A stretch of 64,000 nt of DNA from SURF-21 sp964462595 (GTDB taxonomy: Bacteria > Actinomycetota > Geothermincolia > Geothermincolales > RBG-13-55-18). How positions within the stretch are numbered: position 1 is the first letter of the stretch; each line of letters opens with the position of its first letter. Made by a program: the position numbers and the translations under genes. Location of the stretch: positions 1-64,000 of the forward strand of contig CAYWXM010000034.1 of NCBI GenBank assembly GCA_964462595.1, written 5' to 3'. Positions 50,118 through 59,637 of the stretch are shown piece after piece. The notes under the pieces were generated by a model. It was not told the DNA's origin. It did not search any database and worked only from the letters and a program-made list of their open reading frames with translations.

Positions 50118-51989
50118 ATGGGTAGGAGCAAACGAGCCCGGGAATACAGTCATTCCAGGTCAGCAATTCTTTTGCGCATAACCTTGCTCATAAGCGTGGT
50201 GATGTTCCTGGCCGGGACCTTCACCTATCTGCTACTCCGCCAATCCCAGCGCAACATGGTGGAGGGGTGCATCGAGAACCTCGTGCGGAGCGAGGCCGGG
50301 AACTTTTCCGAAAGCTACAACTTCATCGGGAACCTGCTGTCGCCCCTGTACGCCGACAGGTTTGAAGACATGCCTGAAAGCGATATCTTTCTCTCCCTGC
50401 AGCGGCAGGAGATGTCGGAGCTGCAGGAGGTGTTGAACGAGGACCTGGCGACCATGGTTGATTCCGGTTTCATGGGGCTCGCGGAGGTCATGGTCGTGCT
50501 GCCCTCCTCGTCGCTGCTGCCCTCTCCTTTAGTCCTGGCAAGCAGCGAGCGTGATCTCGTCTACCGCTGGTCCATACCCGACGACCTCGTGGCGGCCCTC
50601 GGCGACGGCAGCACTTTTCTGTGGAGAGAGGCGGGTTTTCCCGAACTCGGCCTGGACCAGGAGTGCCTGGTCTCCATGGGCAGCACCCAAAGCCCCTTCT
50701 TCGAGGGCCTGTCATATTATTACATCGGCTTCAAGCCCATGGGCGACAAAGTGGCGGGGGTGCGGGCTTTTTACGACAAACAATTGACATCAGCGAACCT
50801 CAAGCTTGGCATCATCCTGGAGGGCTCCATCATCCTCATCATCCTGGTTATCTTCCTCCTTCTCGACTATCTTCTGCGCAAGAAGATCACGGAACCGATC
50901 GAGTGCCTCTCGGAAACCGCGGAGAGGCTGGCCGAGGGTGACCTGGACGTACAGGTAAAGGTACACGCAGGCAGCGCCCTGGAAGGGCTGGAGCTCGCCT
51001 TCAAGGCCCTGGTGGAAAACATACGCGCGTATATATCCATGTCGGTCGGCGAGGATGCCACCGAACCGGAGATTCAGGAAAGGACAGCCAGGTTCGTGGA
51101 CGGCAGGTCCCGCATGCTGCTCGAAATAACCGCCGTTATCGTGGCGGTGATGCTGGTGGCAGGATTTAGCGTATATGCGATCCTGGCGCAGACCCAGGAC
51201 AAACTGCTCGACGAGACCGTGCAACTCATGCTGGACACCGAGGCCAACGACCTGGTCTCCTTCCTGCAATATAGCGCCGCCGCCAGCATGCCCTCTTACG
51301 TGGAGGAATTCAAGGCGTCGGGGTTGCAGTGCTTCGTCGAAGACCTTCACGCCGGGCGGGTCTCCACCCTGCAGGAAAAGATGGTCGGCGACATGCAACT
51401 TATGGCATCTCTCGGATGCCACGAGGTGGAAAAAGTCTTCCTGGTGGTGCCGCGCTCGGAACTCAACCCAGAGTGCGTCGTCTGGGCGTCCAACGACCGG
51501 GAATACATATACTGCAGGGACCTGCCGGAGGAATTCATCCAGGCTATGGAGAAAGGGCAAAACTACCTCTTGCTCGAGGAAGGTATCCCCAGCATGGGTT
51601 ATACGGGCGATTTCCTGGTCACCTTCAGCCGCGTGGAGAACCCCATGGCCTCCATCCTGCCCTTCTACTACATAGCCGTTAAACCCATGGTCGATGAAAC
51701 GGCTTTCATCCACGATTTCTGCGACCGGGAAAGAGACAAGGCGAACCTCTACCTGGGTAGCCTGCTGGGGATATCCATAATCCTGGCCATAATCATCGCC
51801 TTCTTCTTCCTCAACCACCTCATCACCATGAAGATCACCCGACCGGTCGAGGAGCTGTCCGCCGCTGCTGAGATGTTCTTGCAGGGCGACCTCGACATCA
51901 GGGTCGACGTCCATGAAGGCGAGGCGCTGGAGTGCCTCGAGCGAGCATTCAACGATATGGTGGAGGGCATACGCCGCCTCATCCCCTGA
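50118..51989 (+). CDS. Internally duplicated sensor-HAMP membrane protein without output domain
   Basis: The 623-residue protein consists of two similar halves. Each has a membrane helix (about residues 17-40 and 335-357), an extracellular sensor of about 190 residues, a second helix (about 230-253 and 545-568) and a HAMP domain (about 253-306 and 570-623). The sensor halves share features such as VMVVLPSSSL / VFLVVPRSEL and YYYIGFKPMGD / FYYIAVKPMVD. The protein ends at the second HAMP, with no kinase, methyl-acceptor, GGDEF or other output domain. It may signal through partners in the membrane. The ATG at 50118 has AAGGTG upstream; a GTG at 50088 is less likely. Confidence 0.8.
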   Translation: MGRSKRAREYSHSRSAILLRITLLISVVMFLAGTFTYLLLRQSQRNMVEGCIENLVRSEAGNFSESYNFIGNLLSPLYADRFEDMPESDIFLSLQRQEMSELQEVLNEDLATMVDSGFMGLAEVMVVLPSSSLLPSPLVLASSERDLVYRWSIPDDLVAALGDGSTFLWREAGFPELGLDQECLVSMGSTQSPFFEGLSYYYIGFKPMGDKVAGVRAFYDKQLTSANLKLGIILEGSIILIILVIFLLLDYLLRKKITEPIECLSETAERLAEGDLDVQVKVHAGSALEGLELAFKALVENIRAYISMSVGEDATEPEIQERTARFVDGRSRMLLEITAVIVAVMLVAGFSVYAILAQTQDKLLDETVQLMLDTEANDLVSFLQYSAAASMPSYVEEFKASGLQCFVEDLHAGRVSTLQEKMVGDMQLMASLGCHEVEKVFLVVPRSELNPECVVWASNDREYIYCRDLPEEFIQAMEKGQNYLLLEEGIPSMGYTGDFLVTFSRVENPMASILPFYYIAVKPMVDETAFIHDFCDRERDKANLYLGSLLGISIILAIIIAFFFLNHLITMKITRPVEELSAAAEMFLQGDLDIRVDVHEGEALECLERAFNDMVEGIRRLIP

Positions 51990-52124
51990 GGTTGACCCTT
52001 CTACCGTATTGCGGGGGAGACTTCGAAGAAACCGCCGACGCTTCGCCTCCGGCAGCCTTTATCCATACAGCCGAGGACTCCACCTTTCATTCCGAATGCA
52101 GGATAATGAAATCCGAAAGGGCGG

Positions 52125-54224
52125 GTGATGACAACCATGAGTAGCCAGGAAGAAATAACCGGCGCCTGGAAAGACGTGCTCGATTCCGAGGGCGAGGAAC
52201 GCGAGCGCCGCATCGCGGAACTCGTGGGCCGCATGTCACTGCAAGAAAAAATCAGGGAGATGGCCGGCACCACCAACCTCTTCAAACAGGCCTTGATGCT
52301 TATCCGTTATAACAAGTTCCCTTTCCGTGCCGGTGGCAGCAAACGCCTCGGCATCCCTGCCCTCAGCTTCACTGACGGGCCGCGAGGCGTGGCCCTGGGC
52401 CGCTCCACCTGCTTCCCCGTATCCATGGCGCGTGGGGCGACCTGGGACAGGAGGCTGGAGGAGCGCATCGGCGAGGCCATGGGCATCGAGGCCAGGGCGC
52501 AGGGTTCGGACTTTTTCGGGGGGGTGTGCATCAACCTGCCCAGGCACCCTGGATGGGGGAGGGCCCAGGAGACCTTCGGTGAGGACCCTTACATGCTGGG
52601 GGAGATGGGCGCGTCCATGACGAGGGGCCTGCAGAAGCATGTCATGGCCTGCGCCAAGCACTACGCCTGCAACAGTATCGAGGAATCCCGTTTCTTCGTA
52701 GACGTGCGCGTGGACGAAAGGACGCTGAGAGAGGTCTACCTCCCCCACTTCAAGCGCTGCGTGGACGAAGGCGTGGCCGCCGTCATGAGCGCCTACAACA
52801 AAGTGAACGGCAGTTACTGCGCCCACAATAGCCACCTGCTGCGGGACATCCTCAAGGGGGAATGGGGGTTCGAGGGCCTGGTGATGTCGGACTTCGTCTG
52901 GGGCACCAGGTCAACCGTGGATGCGGCACTGGGAGGCCTGGACATCGAGATGCCCCTGCGTCTTTATTTCGGACGCAGGCTCAGGAGAGCTGTCTCGAGC
53001 GGCAAAGTGCCGGAGGCGGTGGTCGACGAGGCGGTTGCCCGCATCCTGCGGACCAAGGCGGGGTTTGCCACCACAGGCTCACGGATCGACTATACGCACG
53101 AAAAGGTGGCTTGCGCTGAGCATGTTGCCCTGGCCTTCGAGTCCGCGAGGAAATGCATAGTCCTCCTCAAGAACGAGAAGGGTATCCTGCCCCTACAGCA
53201 GGGCGAGCTGAAAAGGATCGCGGTCATCGGCAAGCTGGCCGAAGTGGCGAATATCGGGGACAAGGGGAGCAGCCGGGTGAGGCCCCCATACGTCATCACT
53301 CCCCTGCAGGGCATACGCGCTCGCGCCGGCTCCATCGAAGTCTCCTACGACAGCGGCGCCGACATCTCCCTTGCCGCCGAGACTGCTCGCGGCGCGGACG
53401 CGGCCGTGGTGGTGGTCGGTTTCACCGGCAGGGACGAGGGGGAATCCATACCCTACATGAAGGCCGGGGGGGATCGCGAGGACCTCAGCCTGCGCAAGGC
53501 AGATATCGCTCTGATCGAGGCGGTGGCGAAAGCTAACCCGCGTTGCGTGGTAGTGCTGGAGAGCGGCTCGGCGATCCTGACCACGGGCTGGCGTGACAGC
53601 GTGGCGGCCATCCTCGTCGCCTGGTACCCGGGAATGGAGGGCGGTAACGCCCTGGCCGCCATATTATTCGGAGACGAGAACCCCAGCGGGAAGTTGCCTT
53701 TGACCTTCCCGGAAAGCAACGACCAGCTTCCCCACTTCGACAAGAAGGCCAGGTCCATAGAGTACGGCTACTACCACGGATATCGCCTTTTCGACAAGGA
53801 AGGGAAGGAGCCCGCTTTTCCCTTCGGCTTCGGGCTGCACTACACGGAGTACGCGTATTCAAACCTGCGTCTGAGCGCGCGGGAACTGGATACGGAGGGT
53901 GTTCTGACCGTGGATGCCGACATCGCCAACAAGGGCGACAAGGCCGGTTGCGAAATAGTCCAGGTTTACGTGACGTATCCCGGCTCGGAGACCGTCCGCC
54001 CGCTGAAGGAATTGAAGGGGTTCACGCGGGTGCACACGAAGCCGGGTGAGACCAAGACGGTGTCTTTCGCGATAAGGGCAGCGGACCTCGCCTGTTATGA
54101 CGTGGAGTCCGGGAGATGGAAGGTCGAGGAAGGCGAGTATACGGTATATGTCGGCTCGTCCTCGCGTGCCGGGGACCTGCACCTCAGCGATACATTCACC
54201 ATATCAACCATATCCGGCCCGTGA
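52125..54224 (+). CDS. Glycoside hydrolase family 3 beta-glycosidase
   Basis: The 699-residue enzyme has the GH3 N-terminal TIM barrel (LSFTDGPRGVAL, CAKHYACNS, the nucleophile aspartate in GLVMSDFVW). An (alpha/beta)6 sandwich follows (IVLLKNEKGILPL, AAVVVVGFTGRDEGES, AILVAWYPGMEGG), with a C-terminal fibronectin-like domain. It cleaves beta-glucosides or beta-xylosides; the xylose-type genes immediately downstream favour a xyloside, but the sequence alone does not settle it. No signal peptide is evident, so it is probably cytoplasmic. An ATG at 52137 is an alternative start. Confidence 0.92.
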   Translation: MMTTMSSQEEITGAWKDVLDSEGEERERRIAELVGRMSLQEKIREMAGTTNLFKQALMLIRYNKFPFRAGGSKRLGIPALSFTDGPRGVALGRSTCFPVSMARGATWDRRLEERIGEAMGIEARAQGSDFFGGVCINLPRHPGWGRAQETFGEDPYMLGEMGASMTRGLQKHVMACAKHYACNSIEESRFFVDVRVDERTLREVYLPHFKRCVDEGVAAVMSAYNKVNGSYCAHNSHLLRDILKGEWGFEGLVMSDFVWGTRSTVDAALGGLDIEMPLRLYFGRRLRRAVSSGKVPEAVVDEAVARILRTKAGFATTGSRIDYTHEKVACAEHVALAFESARKCIVLLKNEKGILPLQQGELKRIAVIGKLAEVANIGDKGSSRVRPPYVITPLQGIRARAGSIEVSYDSGADISLAAETARGADAAVVVVGFTGRDEGESIPYMKAGGDREDLSLRKADIALIEAVAKANPRCVVVLESGSAILTTGWRDSVAAILVAWYPGMEGGNALAAILFGDENPSGKLPLTFPESNDQLPHFDKKARSIEYGYYHGYRLFDKEGKEPAFPFGFGLHYTEYAYSNLRLSARELDTEGVLTVDADIANKGDKAGCEIVQVYVTYPGSETVRPLKELKGFTRVHTKPGETKTVSFAIRAADLACYDVESGRWKVEEGEYTVYVGSSSRAGDLHLSDTFTISTISGP

Positions 54225-54243
54225 CCATAACCCCTTAACCCGT

Positions 54244-55383
54244 CTAGCCCCGGTACATGCGGTCGAAGTGGCGGTAGGCGCTGCTTACCGTCTCGCGCAC
54301 GAGGTCCTCGGCCCTCGCCGTCTCCCGGCTTTCCAGGTATTCCAGGAGCAGCCCGGAATCCATCTCCTCCTCCGCCAGCTCGCAGGCCTCCCAGGAGAGT
54401 ATGGACCTCACCACCCTGTCTATGGCCTGCTCCTGGTTGTCGTAGGGGCGTACCTGCATATCGTGGCCCTTCCATCTCGCGTAGCCGGCTTTCCGCACCA
54501 GGCCGGCTATGGCGACGTTCATGCCGTTGATGCGGGCCCCGTGATCGATATCGTATTTCCCCGGCCCTCCCAGGATGATGCCATCGTTGTAACCCTGGCT
54601 GTTGACGTGCATGTGCACCAGCATCTCGTTGTCCGTCTCCTCCACGGTATCGTAGACATGGTCCAGGCCGATCATCTCCGAGTGCCCGAATTCCTTGTTT
54701 ATGCCCTTTCGTGCGAGATCGACGCCAAGCTCTTCTCCCAGCCTCTTCCAGAAAAGGATGGCGCTGGCCACGGTGGGCAGGAGCATGGCCGGGTGCCCCT
54801 CGTTGGGTTTGGGCTCGATGGCCACGAACAGCCCCCCGCCCCTCTCCGCCTCGTAAGCGCAGAGCCGCGCAACGCTCTGCTTCAGGTTTTCGTACATGGC
54901 CGAGATCCCCACGGAGGCAATGTCGTAACCGTACGACCCGTTCCAGAGCACCAGCGAAGGCGCGCGCCCCGCGTCCGGATGCCATGCCTTCCTCAAGGGC
55001 CCACAGGCCAGGTCCACGGCGCGCATGCCATACTCCTCCGCCTTCCTGCGCTCCTCCTTATCCAGGGAAGCTATGCCGCCGTAGGCGAAGTAGCGGTGGG
55101 CGCCCGGGGACAACATGGCAAGGTGAATCCCGCTCGCCTCGAGGGCATCCGCCAGCTCCGGCGCTTTCTCCTCGTCCACCTCGAAATCGTAGTGGAACTC
55201 CATGCCCAGGTATATGCCGTCCGGGAGCCGGGGGACGATCCTCTTGCGCACCAGTTCCACCACGGCCGGTGAATCCAGGCGCGAGGAGCCCCACTCCGGT
55301 ATGGAATCGCCAGGGACGAACCCTCCCTTGCCGGCGTGGAAAGTCCACCTGCAAACGCTGTGAAATGACTGCCTGTCACCCAT
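54244..55383 (-). CDS. Xylose isomerase-like TIM-barrel sugar isomerase
   Basis: The 379-residue protein resembles divergent xylose isomerases. VAIEPKPNEGHP matches the metal-binding EPKPNEP region, EFGHSEMIGLDH corresponds to the next metal ligand block, and HMHVNSQGYND to a third. The usual VFWGGREG motif is replaced by LWNGSYGYD, so the substrate may differ (other aldoses). The ATG at 55383 overlaps the end of xylulokinase, with GGAGG five bases before it. Together they would convert an aldopentose to a phosphorylated ketose. Confidence 0.8.
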   Translation of the reverse strand: MGDRQSFHSVCRWTFHAGKGGFVPGDSIPEWGSSRLDSPAVVELVRKRIVPRLPDGIYLGMEFHYDFEVDEEKAPELADALEASGIHLAMLSPGAHRYFAYGGIASLDKEERRKAEEYGMRAVDLACGPLRKAWHPDAGRAPSLVLWNGSYGYDIASVGISAMYENLKQSVARLCAYEAERGGGLFVAIEPKPNEGHPAMLLPTVASAILFWKRLGEELGVDLARKGINKEFGHSEMIGLDHVYDTVEETDNEMLVHMHVNSQGYNDGIILGGPGKYDIDHGARINGMNVAIAGLVRKAGYARWKGHDMQVRPYDNQEQAIDRVVRSILSWEACELAEEEMDSGLLLEYLESRETARAEDLVRETVSSAYRHFDRMYRG

Positions 55384-56896
55384 CTTCCGCCTCCCTTGTC
55401 CGCTCCAGAACCCCAGTGAGTATGTCTCGCCAGCGGGCATAAGCCTCCTCGTACGCGCCGCACGATTTCTCGTCAGGCTCCACGATCCTTAAAAGCTTCA
55501 GGCCTGCGAAGGCCTCCTCATCCTTCCCGTATATTCCGGCTCCGAGGCCGGCGCCCCTTGCCGCGCCCTGTGCGCCGTCCGTTTCGTATATCTCGAGCGC
55601 GGCCCCGGTGGCGGCTGCGAACGCATCCGCGAACAGCGGGCTCCGGAACATATTGGCGTAGCCCGCGCGCGCTGTCTCCACCTCCATCCCCATATCCCGC
55701 ATTATCTCCATCCCGTACACCAGCGCGAACACGATGCCCTCCTGCGCGGCCCGCAGCAGGTGCGCCCTGGTGTGGAGGTTGAAATCCAGGCCGTGGATGG
55801 AAGCCCCGGGGTTGCGGTTCTCGAGCGTCCTCTCCGCCCCGTTCCCGTAGGGAAGGACGGCCAGCCCGTCCGAGCCCACCGGAGCGGATGCGGCCAGCTC
55901 GTTCATGTCCCCGTAATCGACCGCCCGGCCCGGCATGGCGAGGTTTCTCTTCAACCACCGGTTGAGTATGCCCGTGCCGTTCACGCACAGCAGGACCCCG
56001 TAGCGCTGATGCCCCGCTTCGTGGTTTACGTGGAGAAACACGTTTACGCGCGAGAGGGCATCGCCCCTTCTCACGTCTTCAACCCCGTAGACCACGCCCG
56101 AGGTGCCGGCGTTGACGGCTATCTCTCCCGGATCCATGACCTTCAGGGCGAAGGCGTTGTTGAGCTGATCCCCCGCGCGGTAGGACACCGGTGTCCCGGG
56201 GGCCAGGCCAAGCTCCTCCGCCGTCGCGGGGGTGATCTCCCCCTGCACGGAGAAAATGGGTCTGGTTTCCGGCAGTAATTGCGGTGATATGCCAAGATAT
56301 TCCATGACTGCGTCCGCCACCTTTTCCTCCCCGAAGTCCCACAGCATCATCTCCGAGAGACCGGAGTCGGTGGTGGCCACCTCGCCCGTCATCCTCATGG
56401 CCAGGTAGTCGCCTGGAAGCATCATCTTGTGGATGAGCCGGAAAACATCGGGCTCATTTTCTTTAACCCACGCCAGCCTGGTGGCGGTGAAGTTGCCGGG
56501 CGAGTTCAGCAGGCGTTCCCGACAGGTCGCCTCCCCTATGCCGAAAAAGGCCTTTTCGCCCAGCGCAACGGCCCTCGAGTCGCACCAGATGATGGACGGC
56601 CTCAAGGGTTTCAGGTCCCGGCCCACTACCACCAGCCCGTGCATCTGGTAGGATATACCGACCGCTTTCACGTAGCCCAGGTCGGCACCGGACTCCTCCC
56701 GCAACAGGCGGGTGGCTCGCTTCAGGTGCTCCCACCACAGCTCCGGGTCCTGCTCCGCCCAGCCGGGGCGCGGAGAGTCGATCTCCAGCTCGCCCTGGGG
56801 AGAAGAGGCCGCGGCCACGACACATCCCGTCTCCGCATCCAGGATGGCGGCCTTGACCGAGGAGCTGCCTGCGTCATAGCCGAGGAGAAATCCCAC
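55376..56896 (-). CDS. xylB: FGGY-family carbohydrate kinase, xylulokinase-like
   Basis: The 506-residue protein has the FGGY kinase features: LLGYDAGSSSVKAAILD at the start, GISYQMHGLVVV, the substrate-region GDQLNNAFALKVM, AVNAGTSGVVYG and the C-terminal AARGAGLGAGIYG. Length and motifs fit xylulokinase, which phosphorylates D-xylulose. It is co-transcribed with the isomerase-like gene, and the stop overlaps that gene's start. Other FGGY substrates remain possible. Confidence 0.85.
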   Translation of the reverse strand: MGFLLGYDAGSSSVKAAILDAETGCVVAAASSPQGELEIDSPRPGWAEQDPELWWEHLKRATRLLREESGADLGYVKAVGISYQMHGLVVVGRDLKPLRPSIIWCDSRAVALGEKAFFGIGEATCRERLLNSPGNFTATRLAWVKENEPDVFRLIHKMMLPGDYLAMRMTGEVATTDSGLSEMMLWDFGEEKVADAVMEYLGISPQLLPETRPIFSVQGEITPATAEELGLAPGTPVSYRAGDQLNNAFALKVMDPGEIAVNAGTSGVVYGVEDVRRGDALSRVNVFLHVNHEAGHQRYGVLLCVNGTGILNRWLKRNLAMPGRAVDYGDMNELAASAPVGSDGLAVLPYGNGAERTLENRNPGASIHGLDFNLHTRAHLLRAAQEGIVFALVYGMEIMRDMGMEVETARAGYANMFRSPLFADAFAAATGAALEIYETDGAQGAARGAGLGAGIYGKDEEAFAGLKLLRIVEPDEKSCGAYEEAYARWRDILTGVLERTREAEDG

Positions 56897-56972
56897 GTCG
56901 CTCCCTTCGTATTCCTCTTTCCCACATATAATATTGAAAGACTCCGCATGCGGGAAGCAGGAGGATGGGAGT

Positions 56973-57206
56973 ATGAAGGAGCGGGAGTTCGAGACCCAGT
57001 ACGAGATGGAGGACCTGCACTGGTGGTACCTTTGCCACCGCCGTCTCTACGCTGCGCTGCTGGACCGTTACTGCGGCGCCGCCGCGAGGGGGCGCGTGCT
57101 CGACGCCGGCTGTGGGAACTGCGGTTTCGCGCAGTGGCTGCGCGGCAAGTACGGGCCCGAACGGCTGGTGGCCATGGACGTTAACGAGGAAGCCCTCGCC
57201 CGTTAA
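56973..57206 (+). pseudogene. Truncated SAM-dependent methyltransferase
   Basis: A 77-codon frame with a good start (GGAGGATGGGAGT before ATG) encodes the N-terminus of a class I methyltransferase: ETQYEMEDLHWWYLCHRRLY, motif I VLDAGCGNCGFA and motif II VAMDVNEEALAR. It then stops, whereas family members run on for about 150 more residues. No continuation is found in any frame downstream. It is probably a cut-off gene; a short functional protein is unlikely. The 337 bases after it (to the nitrilase start) hold no recognisable gene. Confidence 0.7.
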
Positions 57207-57543
57207 CCGGCTTTTACATGCCCTGCTCGCCGGTGAATCTCTTATCGCCTCACGACGCTGCCTGCCGCTGGGGAGCTCCGTAACCGCGCTGGCCCGCAAA
57301 CCGGAGGGAACGCGCAAAGGATAGCGGGGCTTGCGGGTATCTGCGTTTGCGGTGGCCGCCGCGGACTTCCCTGGCATGAGCGCCGCTTTTCCATGTCCGG
57401 CCCGGGGTCATTTTGTTCTATACTAAACGGTAAGGTGTTCGGTTGCTTGGCGGTTTTTGTGCATACTCTGGTCGGGATCTCTTTCATGGGGCACGAGCAG
57501 CTTCAGGCCACGGCCCCCCGAAAAGAAGGGTGGTGAGTCGGAA

Positions 57544-58506
57544 GTGCAGGAGGCAAGGACTCTGCGGGCGGCGGCGGTTCAGATGGTCTCTGCAAACGGC
57601 GACGTTGAGGGCAACCTGGAGCATGCCACCGCCTTCGTCGAGGAGGCGGTGGGCCGGAGAGCGAAGCTGGTGGTGCTTCCCGAGTTCATGCCCAACGGAT
57701 ATATCTACGACAAGAACGACATGTGGGACACCGCCGAGGGGCCGAGCGGACCCACCCTGCGCTGGCTGAAAGAGACCTCGAGCAGGCTGGGGATCTGGTT
57801 GGGAGCTGGATTCCTGGAGGCCGAGGGCGAGGACTTCTTTCTTTCTTTTGTCATCACCGCCCCCGACGGTAGTATATCCGGTCGCGTGCGCAAGCAGACG
57901 CCGGCCTTCGCGGAGGCCTTCTTCATCAAGGGCGAAACAAGCCCGCACGTCATAGACACCGAGCTGGGAAAGATCGGCGTGGGCATCTGTTACGAGAACC
58001 ATCTTGCCTACATGCCACATCTGATGTTCTCTCAACACGTAGATCTCATGCTCATGGTCCATTCCTCCCCCACCCCCATGCCCAACCCGCTCTACCCCGC
58101 CAGGGCGGTGGAAAAATACGACCGCGACCTGAAGGAGCTGGCGGGTTTTTACGCGCGCATGCTGGGCGTGCCGGTGGTCTCGAGCAACAAGTGCGGGGAG
58201 TGGCGTTCCCCCCTCCCCCTGTTGCCTTTCCTGGCCCAGGAATCTAACTTCACGGGCTTTTCCACCATCGCCGACTCCGACGGCAGCGTCAAGGCGCAGC
58301 TGCAGAAGGAGGAAGGTGCCATCGTCGAGGACGTCACCCTGGACCCGGCCCGCAAGACGGGCACGCCTCCCGAGTGCAGCGGGCACTGGTCACACGAGGT
58401 GCCGTGGCAGATGAACCAGTTCCGCCTCTTCGAGTTCATGGGCGGCCTGTCTTACCGTTTCAGCGGCAAGCGCAAGCGCCGCGCCCGGGAGATATCATCA
58501 AGATAA
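57544..58506 (+). CDS. Nitrilase-superfamily carbon-nitrogen hydrolase
   Basis: The 320-residue enzyme cleaves an amide or nitrile C-N bond. The Glu-Lys-Cys triad is visible: Glu in LVVLPEFMPNG, Lys in GRVRKQTPAF and Cys in GVGICYENHL. The start is a GTG at 57544, where the fold begins (VQEARTLRAAAVQM); the frame is open to 57457. The substrate is unknown; relatives include aliphatic amidases and carbamoyl hydrolases. A strong hairpin follows the gene. Confidence 0.87.
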   Translation: MQEARTLRAAAVQMVSANGDVEGNLEHATAFVEEAVGRRAKLVVLPEFMPNGYIYDKNDMWDTAEGPSGPTLRWLKETSSRLGIWLGAGFLEAEGEDFFLSFVITAPDGSISGRVRKQTPAFAEAFFIKGETSPHVIDTELGKIGVGICYENHLAYMPHLMFSQHVDLMLMVHSSPTPMPNPLYPARAVEKYDRDLKELAGFYARMLGVPVVSSNKCGEWRSPLPLLPFLAQESNFTGFSTIADSDGSVKAQLQKEEGAIVEDVTLDPARKTGTPPECSGHWSHEVPWQMNQFRLFEFMGGLSYRFSGKRKRRAREISSR

Positions 58507-58519
58507 GAGAATAAGGAAA

Positions 58520-58546
58520 GGCCCCCGGAGCAAGCGCCCGGGGGCC
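58520..58546. terminator. Bidirectional hairpin terminator
   Basis: GGCCCCCGG (58520-58528) pairs with CCGGGGGCC (58538-58546) around a nine-base loop, between the convergent nitrilase and lipoprotein genes. There is no T-tract, but the stem is very stable. Confidence 0.6.
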
Positions 58547-58560
58547 CGTACTATGACCTG

Positions 58561-59475
58561 CTAGACGTCACTGAGGTCAGAGGGGACGGGTTCTCCCTTG
58601 AATTCCACGCCGGTCCATGGCGGCCCGTCGGTGGACAGGCATTCCCAGTCCCCGAGCATGTTGTTGAATACCACCAGCGCCTTGAAGGCCTGGCCACCAG
58701 TGGAGTCACCTGCGGGGAGGCCTATGCCCACGACCTCCCAGTTGGGGTCCTGTGTGCTCTGCTTCACCAGCGTGCAGGTCCACAAATCCGAGCCCGCCGT
58801 CGACTGCCCCTTGGACTGCAGATAAGCCACGACGGCCTGCTTCTGGGCCTCGAGCTTGTCTTCGCCGCTCCCTATCTTGAAGATGGCCTCGTTGCTCTTG
58901 ACCGCGCCGGTCTCCACCGTCACGCCATAGGTGTTGGGACCGAGGTTCGAGGGCACCTTGATGGTGATCGAGGTGTCCGACCATTTCTCCACCTGGGCAG
59001 TACCGGTGCCGAAGAGAACCTTGCCGCCATCCTGGGTCTTGCCGAAGTTGCTACCGCTGATCGTCACGCTGTCCCCCGATACACCGTTCTCGGGATCGAG
59101 TGACGTTATCTTGGGTGTATTTGCCGCCCCTTTCGCCACCTTGAACTCCACCTCGTTGCTGGCCCCCTGGTCCGTCTCCACCTTAACTCCATACGTTGCC
59201 TCGGCCATATCGGAGGGGACTTCAACCGTGATAACGGTATCGGCCCATGCCACTACCTTGACCTCTTTGCCGCTGAAGAACACAACTCCCGTGCCCTGGG
59301 CACTCCCGAAGCTGCCTCCCTCTATAACCACCTCGCTGCCGGGAGGCCCGCTGCTCGGCTCGAGAGACTTGATCTCCGGCGCGGTCGACGCCCTCCCGCA
59401 ACCGAAGAGAACCAGGCTTGCCGTCATCGCGAGGGCAAGCAAGATAGCCGCCCATGCCGCTATTCTCCTTTTCAT
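58561..59475 (-). CDS. IPT/TIG-domain lipoprotein
   Basis: The 304-residue protein begins with a lipoprotein signal peptide (hydrophobic core and LVLFGC, with the lipid-bearing Cys at residue 26). Two IPT/TIG immunoglobulin-like repeats follow (about residues 35-112 and 118-198), each with the pattern I-xSLxPxxGxxGxxVxIxGxxFG. A C-terminal domain of about 100 residues has no known match to me. It would sit on the outer face of the cytoplasmic membrane. Function unknown. A GGAGG ribosome binding site precedes the ATG. Confidence 0.85.
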   Translation of the reverse strand: MKRRIAAWAAILLALAMTASLVLFGCGRASTAPEIKSLEPSSGPPGSEVVIEGGSFGSAQGTGVVFFSGKEVKVVAWADTVITVEVPSDMAEATYGVKVETDQGASNEVEFKVAKGAANTPKITSLDPENGVSGDSVTISGSNFGKTQDGGKVLFGTGTAQVEKWSDTSITIKVPSNLGPNTYGVTVETGAVKSNEAIFKIGSGEDKLEAQKQAVVAYLQSKGQSTAGSDLWTCTLVKQSTQDPNWEVVGIGLPAGDSTGGQAFKALVVFNNMLGDWECLSTDGPPWTGVEFKGEPVPSDLSDV

Positions 59476-59637
59476 TAACGAACCTCCTTTTCTACTTGGA
59501 ACCAGATATATGTTTTATCGGAGCCATCCCGCCATACATTTACCGCTGCCCCCCATGGAGTCGAGTTCCTGGAGAGATCCCCCGTGGTTGGTATACTTAA
59601 AGATTAGGCGAGCAGAAACAGGCGGACGGGGAGTGTC

